Below the pieces are notes generated by a model. It was not told the origin of the DNA, made no database searches, and saw only the letters and a program-made list of their open reading frames with translations. The position numbers and the translations under genes are program-made. From Methylococcaceae bacterium (GTDB lineage Bacteria; Pseudomonadota; Gammaproteobacteria; Methylococcales; Methylococcaceae): a stretch of 37,008 bases of DNA. Below are positions 25,471-35,828 of this stretch, in pieces. Position 1 is the first letter of the stretch. Every line of letters begins with the position of its first letter. The DNA lies in assembly GCA_902810705.1 (NCBI GenBank), contig CADDYU010000025.1, forward strand, positions 1 to 37,008, given 5' to 3'.

Positions 25471-25612
25471 TTCAGTATCTGCTCCGACTAAAAGAAACGC
25501 CATACGACTAAGGTCCAGTGGCACTTTCAATATTCTTTGGATGTAATTTCAACTATTTCACAATGATAATGCTCCGGCAGTAACACTACTTACAAAATCC
25601 AGGGAGGAATTC

Positions 25613-26365
25613 ATGATGGGATCGATCTATCGTCGTATCGCGGCCGAATTCGTCGGTACGTTTTGGCTGGTTTTCGGCGGTTGCGGCAGTGCGGTGCTCG
25701 CCGCCCAATTTCCAGCTCTCGGCATAGGCTTTGTCGGGGTAGCCCTGGCCTTCGGCTTGACCGTGCTGTCGATGGCTTACGCCGTCGGCCACATCTCAGG
25801 CGGTCATTTCAATCCGGCGGTGACCATCGGTCTTTGGGCCGGCGGGCGCATACCGGCGGCGCACATCTTTCCTTACATCGTGGCGCAGGTGTTCGGCGCG
25901 ATCCTGGGTGCCGCGGTGCTATACCTGATCGCGAGCGGCAAGGCGGGATTCGATCTCAGTACGGGTTTCGCCGCCAACGGCTACGGCGCGCACTCGCCGG
26001 GCGGTTATTCCTTGCTGTCGGGCTTCGTGACCGAGACGGTCATGACCTTCATGTTTCTGCTGATCATTCTGGGCGTCACCGATTCGCGCGCTCCGCAAGG
26101 TTTCGCGCCGCTGGCGATCGGTCTCGCCCTGACCCTGATTCATCTGGTCAGCATTCCGGTGACCAACACTTCGGTCAATCCGGCCCGGAGCACCGGCCCC
26201 GCCTTGTTCGTTGGCGGCTGGGCGCTCGCGGAATTGTGGCTGTTCTGGGTTGCGCCCTTTGCCGGCGCGATTCTCGGGGGACTCGTCCATCGTGCATTGT
26301 CGACCTTCGTTCATGAGGATGAATGGCAGGCGGCCGCCGCCACCAAGGTTCGAACCGCTCCTTGA
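25613..26365 (+). CDS. aqpZ: Aquaporin Z water channel
   Basis: The 250-residue MIP-family channel has six membrane helices and two NPA boxes, HFNPAV (Asn67-Ala69) and SVNPARS (Asn189-Ala191). Selectivity-filter positions match E. coli AqpZ: Phe47, His177, Thr186 and Arg192, the aromatic/arginine set of a strict water channel rather than a glycerol facilitator. The inner-membrane protein allows fast osmotic water flow. AGGGAGGAAT places the start at the ATG at 25613. The C-terminal tail ([13 protein letters not shown]) is longer than in E. coli. Its location near the trehalose genes is consistent with osmotic stress physiology, but co-regulation is not shown. Confidence 0.96.
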   Translation: MMGSIYRRIAAEFVGTFWLVFGGCGSAVLAAQFPALGIGFVGVALAFGLTVLSMAYAVGHISGGHFNPAVTIGLWAGGRIPAAHIFPYIVAQVFGAILGAAVLYLIASGKAGFDLSTGFAANGYGAHSPGGYSLLSGFVTETVMTFMFLLIILGVTDSRAPQGFAPLAIGLALTLIHLVSIPVTNTSVNPARSTGPALFVGGWALAELWLFWVAPFAGAILGGLVHRALSTFVHEDEWQAAAATKVRTAP

Positions 26366-26459
26366 GACCCGCAGTGCCGACTGGCGACGACGGCTTACCG
26401 CCATATGGCGAAATGTCCCGGCGAACTGCCGGAGCAGGCTCCTGCCGACTGACGATCTA

Positions 26460-26753
26460 TAAATGCCGCCCACATCCATGCGCTCGAGCAGGATACCGGC
26501 GACAGAAACCGTCTTATGGTCGCTGCGGTAAATGATCAGATGCCGCCCCGCCGGAAATTTCAGGTGCACCGGCGACAATTTCAGGATTTTATGGCCGATG
26601 TGCGGATTGCACTGAATCGTCGCCAACGCCTTGTCGAGGCCCATAGGCGAAGACCTGCGTCTCGTTCCAAGCGTCAAGGGTGTAGTGCAAAATATCGGCA
26701 AAATTGTCTTCCACCCGAGGCGAAAGGATCAATCGCCGTTCGGAGCGCGACAT
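26460..26753 (-). pseudogene. parE: Frameshifted parE-like toxin remnant
   Basis: From the ATG at 26753 the frame gives MSRSERRLILSPRVEDNFAD, then DILHYTLDAWNETQVFAYG, the start of a RelE/ParE-type ribonuclease/gyrase-toxin fold. The continuation LDKALATIQCNPHIGHKIL and FPAGRHLIIYRSDHKTV, ending ILLERMDV, is in the next frame. One base shift at about 26640-26645 (within GGG) separates the halves, so no intact toxin is made. In the second frame no stop occurs at the expected ParE C-terminus near 26460; it reads on antisense into aqpZ. It starts 7 bases after the decayed antitoxin, as in a parDE operon. The end coordinate is approximate. Confidence 0.75.
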
Positions 26754-26759
26754 CTGCGT

Positions 26760-27014
26760 TCACTTTTTTCCTTTCGGCGCGTTGGCCCTGGCCTTATCGG
26801 TAATCCGCGCAACAGTTCCGGCGTGTAGGCCGTGCCCTCCCCGCTCCAGCCGCTCGTCGCCGACCGCCCGCAGCGCTGCAAGCCTCTCATCCTCCTCGCG
26901 CGTGCGCCGGATGGCGTCACGCACGGAAGGCGTTGTTGTAATAGCCGTGTAATAGCCGGTGCTAGCCTTGCCCTAAAGATATTGCTCCATTTCGGGAGAG
27001 AGATTGACGCGCAT
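26760..27014 (-). pseudogene. parD: Decayed parD-like antitoxin
   Basis: The frame opens at the ATG at 27014 with MRVNLSPEMEQYL and then a TAG stop at codon 14. Further on it reads VRDAIRRTREEDERLAALRA and DERLERGG, typical of ParD antitoxins of the CopG/ribbon-helix-helix type. Between them GGCTATTACA is duplicated, which destroys the expected GYYNNAS core. The TGA at 26760 is followed by the parE-like remnant. Both partners are broken, so this is a dead toxin-antitoxin locus. Confidence 0.72.
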
Positions 27015-27069
27015 GGCGGAGCCTCAAATATGTATAAACCGTTCGCACGGGCAAGGATATTCCGTATCC

Positions 27070-27747
27070 TCACTGCGGCGGGGCGGGTTCGAGGCAATCC
27101 GGCGCATCGTGGCGCGGGTTGTTGACCTGCCGGCCGACCGGCCGGGCGGTCATAGCCTCGGCCGGATAGGACTTAAGTAGCGCCTGCAGGAAGGACGGAT
27201 CTTTGATCTCGGGATCGAGCCAGGCGTCCCAGCAGGATGGATCGAGGATGACCGGCATGCGATCATGGATCGGGCGCATAAGGTCGTTCCCGTCCGTAAC
27301 GATGATGCAGCAGGATTCCAGGGCTTCGCCCTCGGGGCTGGTCCAGCGTTCCCAGAGACCGGCGAAGCCCATGGGCTGGCCGTCTTTCAAGGCAATGAAC
27401 CAGGGTTGCTTCGATTTTGACTGAGCTTGCGCCTGCCACTCGTAATAGCCATCGGCCGGAACCAGGCAGCGCCGGTGCTTGAAGGCCGAGCGGTAGGTCG
27501 GCTTGGTAGCGACCGTCTCGGCCCGGGCATTAATGGTGCTGTACCCGGAGTCCATCGCCTTCGCCCAAGAGGGAATCAGGCCCCAGCGGGCGAGCGCGAA
27601 ACGCCGCCGGCCGTCTTCCACCCTCACTATGGGAATGGTTTGGGTCGGCGCGAGGTTATAACGCGGGCGAAGCGCTTCGGGAGCTTCCGCCCCGAAGCGC
27701 CGGCTCAAAATATCTCGATCGGCATACAAGGCAAAGCGTCCGCACAT
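27070..27747 (-). CDS. SOS response-associated peptidase, YedK/HMCES family
   Basis: The 225-residue SRAP-domain protein starts MCGRF, exposing Cys2 after Met removal; Cys2 forms a thiazolidine link to abasic sites in single-stranded DNA. Other active-site residues are Asn73 in TINARAET, Glu103 in PADGYYEW and His161 in RPIHDRMPVIL, matching E. coli YedK in order and spacing. It shields abasic sites at stalled forks. The ATG at 27747 must be the start because the Cys at position 2 is catalytic. It stands alone, downstream of a 690-base stretch with no genes, and I saw no obvious LexA box. Function is firm at family level. Confidence 0.93.
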   Translation of the reverse strand: MCGRFALYADRDILSRRFGAEAPEALRPRYNLAPTQTIPIVRVEDGRRRFALARWGLIPSWAKAMDSGYSTINARAETVATKPTYRSAFKHRRCLVPADGYYEWQAQAQSKSKQPWFIALKDGQPMGFAGLWERWTSPEGEALESCCIIVTDGNDLMRPIHDRMPVILDPSCWDAWLDPEIKDPSFLQALLKSYPAEAMTARPVGRQVNNPRHDAPDCLEPAPPQ

Positions 27748-28440
27748 AGCGTATCTCCCATGGGTTGAGGTTTTCCCCTTGCCCTCTCGAAAGGGCGGAG
27801 GAAAGTCGGAATATCGCAGTTGATGCCATTATCCCAGACGGGTGGAGGAGATCACACCGGTCGTGGCCAAGCGTCGGTGCTCGGGTCTTAGCCCCAGAGC
27901 GCTTGAGCCGCAACGGCTCCGGCGGGGATGAGGCATTTCGACACGCCCTGCCCTCGGCAACAAGGCAACGGTTGTCGCTCCAATCTCCAGGGGCTCCAAT
28001 GCGCTTCATCGCTGAGTAAGGTGGTAAGGGGGCGTTGCACGCCTCTCGGAGGCGATCCACTTGCCCGTGGACATTCCCGTCATCTCACTTCCTGGAGCGT
28101 GGCGCTAGCCCGTTGAATGTCTTCCGAGTGGCTGCGACCCGGGGTGTCGCCTCTGGAAGTCCTGAGAAAATTCCTGCATCGGGCCTTCGGCGTCATCGGC
28201 TGGCAGGCTGGGGCTGCGGGTGTAGGCCCGTAGTCCTAAAGCGTATTGCACCGGAAATCCATTGAGCTTCGCAATCATCCTGCAAACGTTGTCGCTAGGC
28301 GACGGTTTTCGCGAAAAGCCTGCAAAATTCGCAACAACATCTTTCAGAATCAAATATTTAATAAGTTGGCGCTGGCCTTGCATAGGACTGTCGTTGTGGT
28401 TACGACCATACCTTCGCTAACTATTGATAGGAGTCCAGCC
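27748..28440. other. Gene-poor stretch with a hairpin and a 12-bp palindrome
   Basis: I see no credible gene in these 693 bases. Near the 3' side GTCGC-TAG-GCGAC (28291-28303) forms a small hairpin followed by GGTTTTC. The palindrome TTTTCGCGAAAA (28306-28317) directly follows. Together they could be a weak terminator or an operator for the EF-hand gene at 28441. The stretch 28330-28360 is AT-rich and may hold its promoter. Confidence 0.4.
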
Positions 28441-28722
28441 ATGCTTACGAAATCCACATTAAGCCTTCTGGCCGCAATCGCCGCGTTTTCTTTTAATTCG
28501 GTCTACGCTGCCGGCAACGAAAGTGATCGGTCCACACCCAGGGCTGCCCCTAGCTCCCCGCCGACCGAGGAATCATCAACCCAAAAATCCTTGACCAAGG
28601 ATGAAGCTCTGGTCAGAGGCGTGCCGGAGGAGATATTCAACAAGGCCGACACCGACAAGAACGGCGTGCTCTCCGCCCAGGAGATCATGGCGTATAACGA
28701 AAAAGCCAGCAAAGAGCGCTGA
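28441..28722 (+). CDS. Secreted small EF-hand protein
   Basis: The 93-residue protein has a signal peptide (MLTKSTLSLLAAIAAFSFNS, cleavage likely after VYA at about residue 23). A Ser/Pro/Thr-rich spacer follows, then one EF-hand loop near the C-terminus, DTDKNGVLSAQE (Asp-x-Asp-x-Asn-Gly-x-Leu-x3-Glu), a complete calcium-binding loop. It is probably periplasmic; its partner is unknown. AGGAG lies 8 bases before the ATG at 28441; in-frame starts upstream would give a leader without signal features. A GC-rich hairpin follows the stop. Single EF-hand proteins are common in methylotrophs, where calcium is a methanol dehydrogenase cofactor, but a link is only a guess. Confidence 0.82.
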   Translation: MLTKSTLSLLAAIAAFSFNSVYAAGNESDRSTPRAAPSSPPTEESSTQKSLTKDEALVRGVPEEIFNKADTDKNGVLSAQEIMAYNEKASKER

Positions 28723-28736
28723 GCGGAAAGCCGGAC

Positions 28737-28760
28737 GGCCGGGGCCGCGACGCCCCGGCC
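28737..28760 (+). terminator. Strong GC hairpin after the EF-hand gene
   Basis: GGCCGGGGC (28737-28745) pairs perfectly with GCCCCGGCC (28752-28760) around a 6-base loop, 14 bases after the stop codon. There is no T-run, so termination may need Rho or the hairpin may protect the 3' end. Confidence 0.55.
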
Positions 28761-29305
28761 GACGGATAGCTTCGCGACAAGGGAAAATTGCTCTAAGGCA
28801 TGCAAACCCCACAAGAGAGAGGCGAAAGCGTAACCTTCCGGCTTCGATAATCCTCCAGATGCCGGCAAACGCCGGGCGAGTGATCCCAAGGCGCGAGGCT
28901 GATCGACTTTGAGCCCGGACATGCACCGACAGTGCGGGGAAACCATTTAGTAAAGAGCCGCCTGCTCGCTGTGATCTCGGCTTTGGACATCGACCATGCT
29001 GTGGCCCGCAAGAATCGCCGTCTCTTAGGCTAAATTCTAAGCCAGGCCCAATTTCCATTCTCGGTCCTGCACAGACAGAGACTATTACGGATTTTGCGGA
29101 ACGGATTCATTTCTTCCACAACGGCCAACCACTTCAGGCCCCAAGGGTGCACTCCCCCGCTCGGGTCGGACGGTCTTATCGGATCCACGAGCGGTTAACC
29201 TTGGGCGTCTGCGATCGCCAGTCACACGACACTTCACCCCTGTGCGGCATCGGAACCGGCGATGTGTTTACAATGGCCTGCCTTAACCTTCAGGAGATCA
29301 AAACA
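28761..29305. other. 545-base stretch without a recognised gene
   Basis: Only short frames without ribosome sites are present, none with a family resemblance I can name. CAGGAG at 29291-29296 serves the psiF-like gene. Confidence 0.4.
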
Positions 29306-29713
29306 ATGAAACGGATCACGATCCTCATGGCTACCCTGGTGGCGTTCTGGACCGCCACCGCTTATGCGGCCACTCCACAGCAGCGGAAGATGAAGACCTG
29401 CAATGCCGAGGCGGCCAAGCAGAATCTCAAAGGAGACGAACGAAAAGCTTTTATGAGCGATTGCCTGTCCGGCCGATCGACCGGCGCTGGCCTGACGCCC
29501 CAGCGGGAGAGAATGAAGTCGTGCAATGCCGACGCCACGAGTCAGGGCCTCAAAGGCGCGGCACGCAAGAAATTCATGAGCGAATGCTTGGCGAAGGAAC
29601 CGGCGAAAGCGGCGGAGCCAGCCTCCCCCGCGCCGACTCCGGATAAGGTGACGCCGCCAGTACCTACGCCGGTACCCACCCCTGGCACGACTCCGGTCGA
29701 GCCGAGCCGTTAA
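29306..29713 (+). CDS. PsiF-repeat periplasmic protein
   Basis: The 135-residue protein has a signal peptide (cleavage near AYA-A, residue 22) and two PsiF repeats: QQRKMKTCNAEAAKQNLKGD and QRERMKSCNADATSQGLKGA, each ending in FMS(D/E)CL. The paired Cys residues in each repeat probably form disulfides in the periplasm. A Pro/Thr-rich tail (TPVPTPGTTPVEP) ends the chain. E. coli PsiF is phosphate-starvation inducible; the biochemical role is unknown. The ATG at 29306 is chosen because it opens the signal peptide and has CAGGAG nine bases upstream. A perfect hairpin terminator follows. No pho box was identified by eye. Confidence 0.88.
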   Translation: MKRITILMATLVAFWTATAYAATPQQRKMKTCNAEAAKQNLKGDERKAFMSDCLSGRSTGAGLTPQRERMKSCNADATSQGLKGAARKKFMSECLAKEPAKAAEPASPAPTPDKVTPPVPTPVPTPGTTPVEPSR

Positions 29714-29723
29714 CGCGTCGCTC

Positions 29724-29754
29724 GCCAGGGAGGGGGTTTCCTCTCCTCCCTGGC
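29724..29754 (+). terminator. Hairpin terminator after the psiF-like gene
   Basis: GCCAGGGAGG (29724-29733) pairs with CCTCCCTGGC (29745-29754), a perfect 10-bp stem with an 11-base loop, starting 10 bases after the stop. The downstream T-run is missing. Confidence 0.65.
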
Positions 29755-29857
29755 CAAGGATCTCGGATTAGCCTGGCCCGCCGACAAGCTCCCGAGCCAT
29801 ATCCATTCTCGGGAAGCATCCCAGAACTTCCCCGCCCTGTGGCGAAATCCCTGCAGC

Positions 29858-29879
29858 CCTCTCTTAGAAAATAGAGAGG
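29858..29879. promoter_or_regulatory. Hairpin in the malic enzyme leader
   Basis: CCTCTCT (29858-29864) pairs with AGAGAGG (29873-29879) around TAGAAAAT. It lies 19 or 64 bases before the two possible malic enzyme starts and could be an operator or a 5'-UTR hairpin. Confidence 0.45.
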
Positions 29880-29942
29880 CGAGTCGTCCCATGCCCCATG
29901 AGTTATCATCGACGGGTCAACCACGAATCAAAGGCGAATCCG

Positions 29943-31388
29943 ATGAACACCGACGCCCCACCGGTCCAATCTCCGCACAATACACCAAGCGCGAGCTATA
30001 GCCTCACCTTGCGCGTCAAGCTTCCCAGTCGCGCCGGCACCCTCGGCGCGGTAACCACGGCAATCGGCCGGGTTGGGGGCGATATCGGGGCCATCGACAT
30101 CGTCGGTGTCGGACAAGGTTTCATTCTGCGCGACATCACGGTCAACGCGGCATCCAGCGTCCATGGGGAGGAAATCGTCCAGGCGGTCAAACGCATGGAT
30201 GGCGTCGAGGTGATCCATTTTTCGGACCGCACCTTTCTCATGCACCTTGGCGGGAAGATCGAAGTCGTCTCGAGAATTCCCTTGAAGACCCGCGACGATC
30301 TTTCCATGGCCTACACGCCGGGGGTCGCCCGGGTCTGCGAGGCCATTCACCGCGATCCGGACAAGGCCTTCACGCTGACCATCAAGAAGAACACGGTGGC
30401 CGTGGTGACCGATGGAACCGCGGTGCTGGGGCTGGGCGATATCGGCCCGGCGGCGGCCTTGCCGGTCATGGAGGGGAAAGCCATGCTGTTCAAGGAGTTC
30501 GCCGGGGTGAATGCCTTTCCGATCTGTCTCGCGACCAAGGACCCGGACGAGATCGTGCGGGCCGTGAAGGCCATCGCAACAGGCTTCGGCGGCATCAACC
30601 TGGAGGATATCGCATCACCCCGCTGTTTCGACATCGAAAGACGCTTGCAGGCCGAACTCGATATTCCCGTGTTCCATGACGACCAGCACGGCACCGCGGT
30701 CGTGGTGCTGGCGGCCTTGTTGAACGCGCTGAAGATCGTGGGCAAGCGGATGGGCGATATCAAGGTCGTGGTGAACGGCGTCGGCGCTGCCGGGGTGGCT
30801 TGCACCAAGATCATCATGGCGGCCGGGGTGCGGAACGTCGTCGGCTGCGACCGGCATGGGGCGCTTTACCGGGGGCGACGCGACCTCATGAATGCGGAGA
30901 AGGACGCCTACGCGGAAGCCACCAATCCCGATCGGGAACGAGGGACCTTGCATGATGTCATGAAAGGGGCCGATGTTTTTCTCGGCCTGTCGGTCCCCGG
31001 CGCCATCGGCGTCGATGACCTGAAACGCATGGCGGATCGGCCCATCGTCTTCGCCATGGCCAATCCAACTCCGGAAATCATGCCCGAGCACGCCGAGCCC
31101 CATGTGGTGGTCATGGCCACCGGCCGTTCGGATTACCCGAACCAGATCAACAACGTGCTTTGTTTCCCGGGAATCTTCCGGGGAGCGCTGGATTGCCGCG
31201 CGGCGCGCATCAACGAGGAGATGAAGCTGGCCGCCGCCAACGCCATCGCCGGCCTGGTCGCCGACGACCAACTGCATCGCGAGTACATCATCCCTTCCGT
31301 CTTCGACAAGCGGGTGGCCGAGGCCGTCGCCCGCGCGGTCGAAGAAGCCGCTTACCGAACCGGCGTGGCGCGCAAGGCGCCGATCTAG
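29943..31388 (+). CDS. NAD(P)-dependent malic enzyme with N-terminal ACT domain
   Basis: The 481-residue protein decarboxylates malate to pyruvate. Residues about 18-98 form an ACT-type ligand-binding domain (YSLTLRVKLPSRAGTLGAV), usually an allosteric amino-acid sensor. The catalytic part has Tyr124 in MAYTPGVARVC, Lys179 in EGKAMLFKEFAG, the metal-binding FHDDQHGTA (Asp246, Asp247) and the NAD-binding NGVGAAG (278-284), and ends with NQINNVLCFPGIFRGALD. The ATG at 29943 has AAAGG eight bases upstream; an in-frame ATG at 29898 would add 15 residues. Cofactor preference cannot be read with certainty. It converges on icd, with a shared hairpin between the stops. ACT-malic enzymes are found in many bacteria; the effector is unknown. 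Confidence 0.93.
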   Translation: MNTDAPPVQSPHNTPSASYSLTLRVKLPSRAGTLGAVTTAIGRVGGDIGAIDIVGVGQGFILRDITVNAASSVHGEEIVQAVKRMDGVEVIHFSDRTFLMHLGGKIEVVSRIPLKTRDDLSMAYTPGVARVCEAIHRDPDKAFTLTIKKNTVAVVTDGTAVLGLGDIGPAAALPVMEGKAMLFKEFAGVNAFPICLATKDPDEIVRAVKAIATGFGGINLEDIASPRCFDIERRLQAELDIPVFHDDQHGTAVVVLAALLNALKIVGKRMGDIKVVVNGVGAAGVACTKIIMAAGVRNVVGCDRHGALYRGRRDLMNAEKDAYAEATNPDRERGTLHDVMKGADVFLGLSVPGAIGVDDLKRMADRPIVFAMANPTPEIMPEHAEPHVVVMATGRSDYPNQINNVLCFPGIFRGALDCRAARINEEMKLAAANAIAGLVADDQLHREYIIPSVFDKRVAEAVARAVEEAAYRTGVARKAPI

Positions 31389-31406
31389 CCCTCGGCATCG
31401 CCTTGA

Positions 31407-31449
31407 AGTGCCGGGCGAGCGGGTTTTCATTCCCTCGCGCGCCGGCACT
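31407..31449. terminator. Bidirectional hairpin between convergent malic enzyme and icd genes
   Basis: AGTGCCGG (31407-31414) pairs with CCGGCACT (31442-31449). Inside this, GCGAG pairs with CTCGC, with a small bulge around a TTTTCATT loop. It sits 19 bases after the malic enzyme stop and 22 bases after the icd stop, the right place for a shared terminator. Confidence 0.65.
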
Positions 31450-31470
31450 CATGGACTTTTACGCAAGCTC

Positions 31471-32715
<1,245 letters not shown>

Positions 32716-32744
32716 GGCTATCTCCGCGGTAAACGTGGGAATGG

Positions 32745-32792
32745 CGCGGCGGGCGATGATGCGCCCTTCCCGCCCCGAATCGCCCCGCCGCG
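32745..32792. terminator. Long inverted repeat between gshA and icd
   Basis: CGCGGCGGGCGAT (32745-32757) pairs with ATCGCCCCGCCGCG (32779-32792) with one bulged base, around a 21-base loop. It begins 22 bases after the gshA stop in the direction of transcription. It is terminator-like but lacks a T-run; it could also be an operator for icd. Confidence 0.5.
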
Positions 32793-32814
32793 AGTAAGAC
32801 GCCGGCCCGCCTAC

Positions 32815-34392
32815 TCAGGCTTGGGCAAAATAGCGCTGTAAAAATTCATCGAACGAAAGGGTATCGGCCGCCTCGATGCGTCGCTGTTCCTCCCAGGAGG
32901 CTTCCGCCTCCAAACGGAACGCCTCGGCCCGCTCGGGCTCCAGGGAATACTCCCGCCAGAGCACGGCGTATTCCTGCGCGTGGCGGAGCGCATAGGCCGC
33001 GAAGGACTCGCCGGTTCGGCGCATGTCCGCGACGATGCGGGCGGCGGGCGTGCGGTCGGGGTCGTCGATCACGGCCCTTTGACGCTCGACGCCGCGGCTG
33101 TAAGGTCTCGAGGGATCGTCTCCGTCGAGAACCTCCGCCACCTTGGCCATCCCGTCGAGCAGTTCCTCGGCCCATTCCGGCACCGAAACCTCCCGGCCCG
33201 CGCGGGCCAACCGGAAGCCCGGAGTCCGGCCGCAGCAAGCGGCGGTGAGGCTGTTACGGCTGGATTCGGCCTTTTCTTCCGAGCCGAGAAAAGGACTGTC
33301 CACCAGTAGACAGAACAATATGAAGGTTTCCAGAAACCGCATCTCGTCCAGGCTAATGCCAGCCGGAGCGAAAGAGTTCAGATCCAGAACCCGCAACTCC
33401 AGGTAATGGACGCCCCGCCGCTTCAAGGCGAGCGTGGGCTTTTCGCCCGAGCGGGTGATTTGCTTGGGCCGAACCACACTGTAATACTCGTTCTCGATTT
33501 GCAGGATATTGGCGTTGAGCTGGCGGTATTCCCCGTTCACCTTGACGCCGATCCGCTCGTAGGGTGGATAAGGCCGGTTGATGGCTTCGGTCAGGCTGGC
33601 GACGTAATCGTCCAGATGGTTGAAGGAGATGTCCAAACCCGCCTGATTATTGTTCCGATAGCCGATGTCGCTCATCCTAAGAGAGGTTGCGAACGGCCAG
33701 TACAGCGTGTCCCGGTCGAACTCCGAGAACACGGCGGCGAGCTCCTGCCGGCCGGCGAAAAACGATTTGCAGACCACGGGCGAATTACCCAGCAGATAAA
33801 TCAGCAGCCAAGCGTAACGGTGAATATTGCGAATGATGCCGAAATAGGCGTCGGCGATGTAATTCCGCAGCGGCCCGGAATTCCCGTCCAGCTCCCAGAG
33901 CACCGGCCATAGCGCCTCGTTGACGGAATAGTTGAAATGCACGCCGGCGATGGATTGCATGGTCCGCCCGTAGCGATAGCCCAAACCGCGGCGGTAAACC
34001 TGCTTCATCCGGCCGATGTTCGAGCTCCCATAATGGGCAATAGGTATGCTTTCATCGCCGGAAAGCCCGATGGGCATGGAGGTTCCGAGCAACAGCTCCT
34101 CGCCAAGATGCCGATAGACGAAGGCATGGATTTCTCCGAGAAACCTCAGGACATCCGCCGGATCCGCAAATGGCGGGGTGATCAGCTCGGTCAATGCCTC
34201 GGAATAGTCCGTCGTAATCCAGGAGTGGGTCAGGGCCGAGCCGAGGGCCGGCGGGTGGGGAGTTTGGGCGATGAGACCACCCGGAGTCAGACGGAGACTC
34301 TCCTTTTCCACGCCCTTGAGGCCATGTCGCAGCAACTGCTGTTGGCTCGCCTGCGCGAGCCGCTGCAGCCTAGTGTCGATACTTGAATTCAA
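32815..34392 (-). CDS. gshA: Glutamate-cysteine ligase, class I
   Basis: The 525-residue enzyme makes gamma-glutamylcysteine, the first step of glutathione synthesis. The start region LKGVEKESLRLTPGG and ITTDYSEALTELITP, GVHFNYSVNEALW, and the C-terminal HYLELRVLDLNSFAPAGI are typical of proteobacterial GshA. The frame begins at a TTG (34392), with AAGGA about ten bases upstream; no ATG or GTG fits, because the conserved N-terminus starts about 20 residues in. DUF2782 lies 134 bases upstream on the same strand. Glutathione in methylotrophs also serves formaldehyde detoxification, but nothing here shows that link. Confidence 0.95.
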   Translation of the reverse strand: MNSSIDTRLQRLAQASQQQLLRHGLKGVEKESLRLTPGGLIAQTPHPPALGSALTHSWITTDYSEALTELITPPFADPADVLRFLGEIHAFVYRHLGEELLLGTSMPIGLSGDESIPIAHYGSSNIGRMKQVYRRGLGYRYGRTMQSIAGVHFNYSVNEALWPVLWELDGNSGPLRNYIADAYFGIIRNIHRYAWLLIYLLGNSPVVCKSFFAGRQELAAVFSEFDRDTLYWPFATSLRMSDIGYRNNNQAGLDISFNHLDDYVASLTEAINRPYPPYERIGVKVNGEYRQLNANILQIENEYYSVVRPKQITRSGEKPTLALKRRGVHYLELRVLDLNSFAPAGISLDEMRFLETFILFCLLVDSPFLGSEEKAESSRNSLTAACCGRTPGFRLARAGREVSVPEWAEELLDGMAKVAEVLDGDDPSRPYSRGVERQRAVIDDPDRTPAARIVADMRRTGESFAAYALRHAQEYAVLWREYSLEPERAEAFRLEAEASWEEQRRIEAADTLSFDEFLQRYFAQA

Positions 34393-34526
34393 TCGGGGTG
34401 GGTCCTTACGGTTGCTCTTCTGGGTGGGAAAAGCCGGGCCGGCGCGCTTTCGGAACGGCCGAAAAGGGCGCCATTCTAGCAGAACCTACCCGGCAATGAG
34501 GCGGCGGACGCGGACCAATCCGGACT

Positions 34527-34856
34527 TCACCAGCTGAACAGCACCCATTGGGGAATTCTGAGCCCTACTTCATTGTCGCTGCGGCGTACATCCATATTGC
34601 CGTCCCCATCTTGGTCGACGAGGTAATAAGGCGGACCAATAGTGGGCTTGATCTTAATCATGTAGAGCCGGTTGTTGATCCGATATTCCTCGATGGTCTC
34701 CTGTCCACGCCGGATAATGGTCACATCCGGGTCCATAGGTTCCCCGCTTTCCACGGGCGGTGGCAGATCGGGCGGGTCGGGTACCGGCGCCGGCGCTTCC
34801 TCGGCCCGAGCGGATAGGCATCCAAACCAGAAAATCAGCAAAAAAATTCGCAACAT
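34527..34856 (-). CDS. DUF2782 periplasmic protein
   Basis: The 109-residue protein has a signal peptide (MLRIFLLIFWFGCLSARA, cleavage near residue 18) and a Pro-rich linker. The DUF2782 core follows: DPDVTIIRRGQETIEEYRIN, then NRLYMIKIKPTIGPPYYLVD, QDGDGNMDVRR and a C-terminal PQWVLFSW. The acidic DQDGDGNMD turn could bind calcium. Function is unknown. The family is common in gammaproteobacteria. It stands upstream of gshA on the same strand with 134 bases between, probably a separate unit. The ATG at 34856 is clear. Confidence 0.88.
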   Translation of the reverse strand: MLRIFLLIFWFGCLSARAEEAPAPVPDPPDLPPPVESGEPMDPDVTIIRRGQETIEEYRINNRLYMIKIKPTIGPPYYLVDQDGDGNMDVRRSDNEVGLRIPQWVLFSW

Positions 34857-35828
34857 GATGAATCCTTCCCCGGCCGCCGATTGGCGATACCGCCAATGAT
34901 ATTACAGATCGGTGCTTTCGACCTTGCCGCCATAACAATAGCGGAAGCTTCTTCCGCCACCCCGCGCATTCCTTTTATAGACCACAGAGCCTCTCGGAAA
35001 CTCGCTCAAGCCAGCAAAGAAGACTTAACTATGGGATGGTCCACGGCCAAGGTGATTTCCGTCACTCACAAGGCTTAGCCACCCAGTCAATTCGGAAGCG
35101 ACATGCACGAAATCCACGAGGAACCGCCTTGGGGACACCCCTAGCATCGCGTATTCTGCCCGAGACTTGAACAACCCAACAGATTGGCGGGTTCCAGCTC
35201 CTGTATTTACAGGCGCACTTACCGGTGCATATGGCCTCTTGGCGGGCAAAACTGGTAGGCTCTGAACACCCAGCCGAAGAGATGCTGGAAATGGCCCGGA
35301 GCATGTGATACGTCGACGGGGAGGCAAGCAGCTGCCTTCTCCTTGCCATATGGGTTGACCCGCCAACAAGTCGCTTCCGCTATTAGCCGCTTGGATGATT
35401 GGTGTCCTGGCGGAGGCGCTGCTTCGAACGGATTGCTAAGACGAATGATCGTGCGCCGGGTTCCGAGATATGGGCCGAGTCCCTCCCTGGCCGTTTTGCC
35501 TTCTCCCATCGACGCGGTGATGGCCTACGGCGCCCCGGCCGTTCCAATTCGCCATAGATGGTTGTCTCCGGTTTTGCCAAGCCTCTCGAGATGACGGCCT
35601 GAACAGAGAGATTGCAGCCCTAGATCCGGACTTTGCCGGGCCGGCGCCTCGGTCCCTGATGGAATCCGCTGACCGAATCCTTAGCAACGGTTCGCACTCG
35701 AAGCGCCTTGGCGAATGCAGGTTGATTCGGTCAAGATCTAATCTGTTTTGCCATCGCCTCCTGAGTGCCTGAGCAATCGGTGGCGTCATCCTCTCTATTC
35801 TATATGCCGCGGCCACAACCCCATTCGA
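34857..35828. other. 972-base stretch without a recognisable gene
   Basis: Several open frames of 60 to 126 codons occur on both strands, but none has a ribosome site, a signal peptide or a family motif I can name. The stretch separates core genes from the insertion-sequence graveyard and may be decayed mobile DNA. Confidence 0.4.

Larger units (their letters stand above)
24907..25612. promoter_or_regulatory. AT-richer 706-base intergenic region between response regulator and aqpZ
   Basis: Base composition drops visibly compared with flanking genes, with stretches such as CGGTATATATCGC near 25010. No full-length gene is present. It holds a short unassigned frame (25240-25377) and a 20-bp tandem repeat (25431-25470). 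AGGGAGGAAT at 25601-25610 is the aqpZ ribosome site. Because the flanking genes diverge, promoters for both should be here. Confidence 0.5.

Noticed and set aside
27656-28060. 134-codon minus frame upstream of the SRAP gene
   Set aside because: It overlaps the SRAP start in another frame, lacks a ribosome site and has no recognisable domain.
35436-35816. 126-codon minus frame in the gene-poor stretch
   Set aside because: Arg/Ser-rich composition without motifs; looks like a chance frame in GC-rich DNA.
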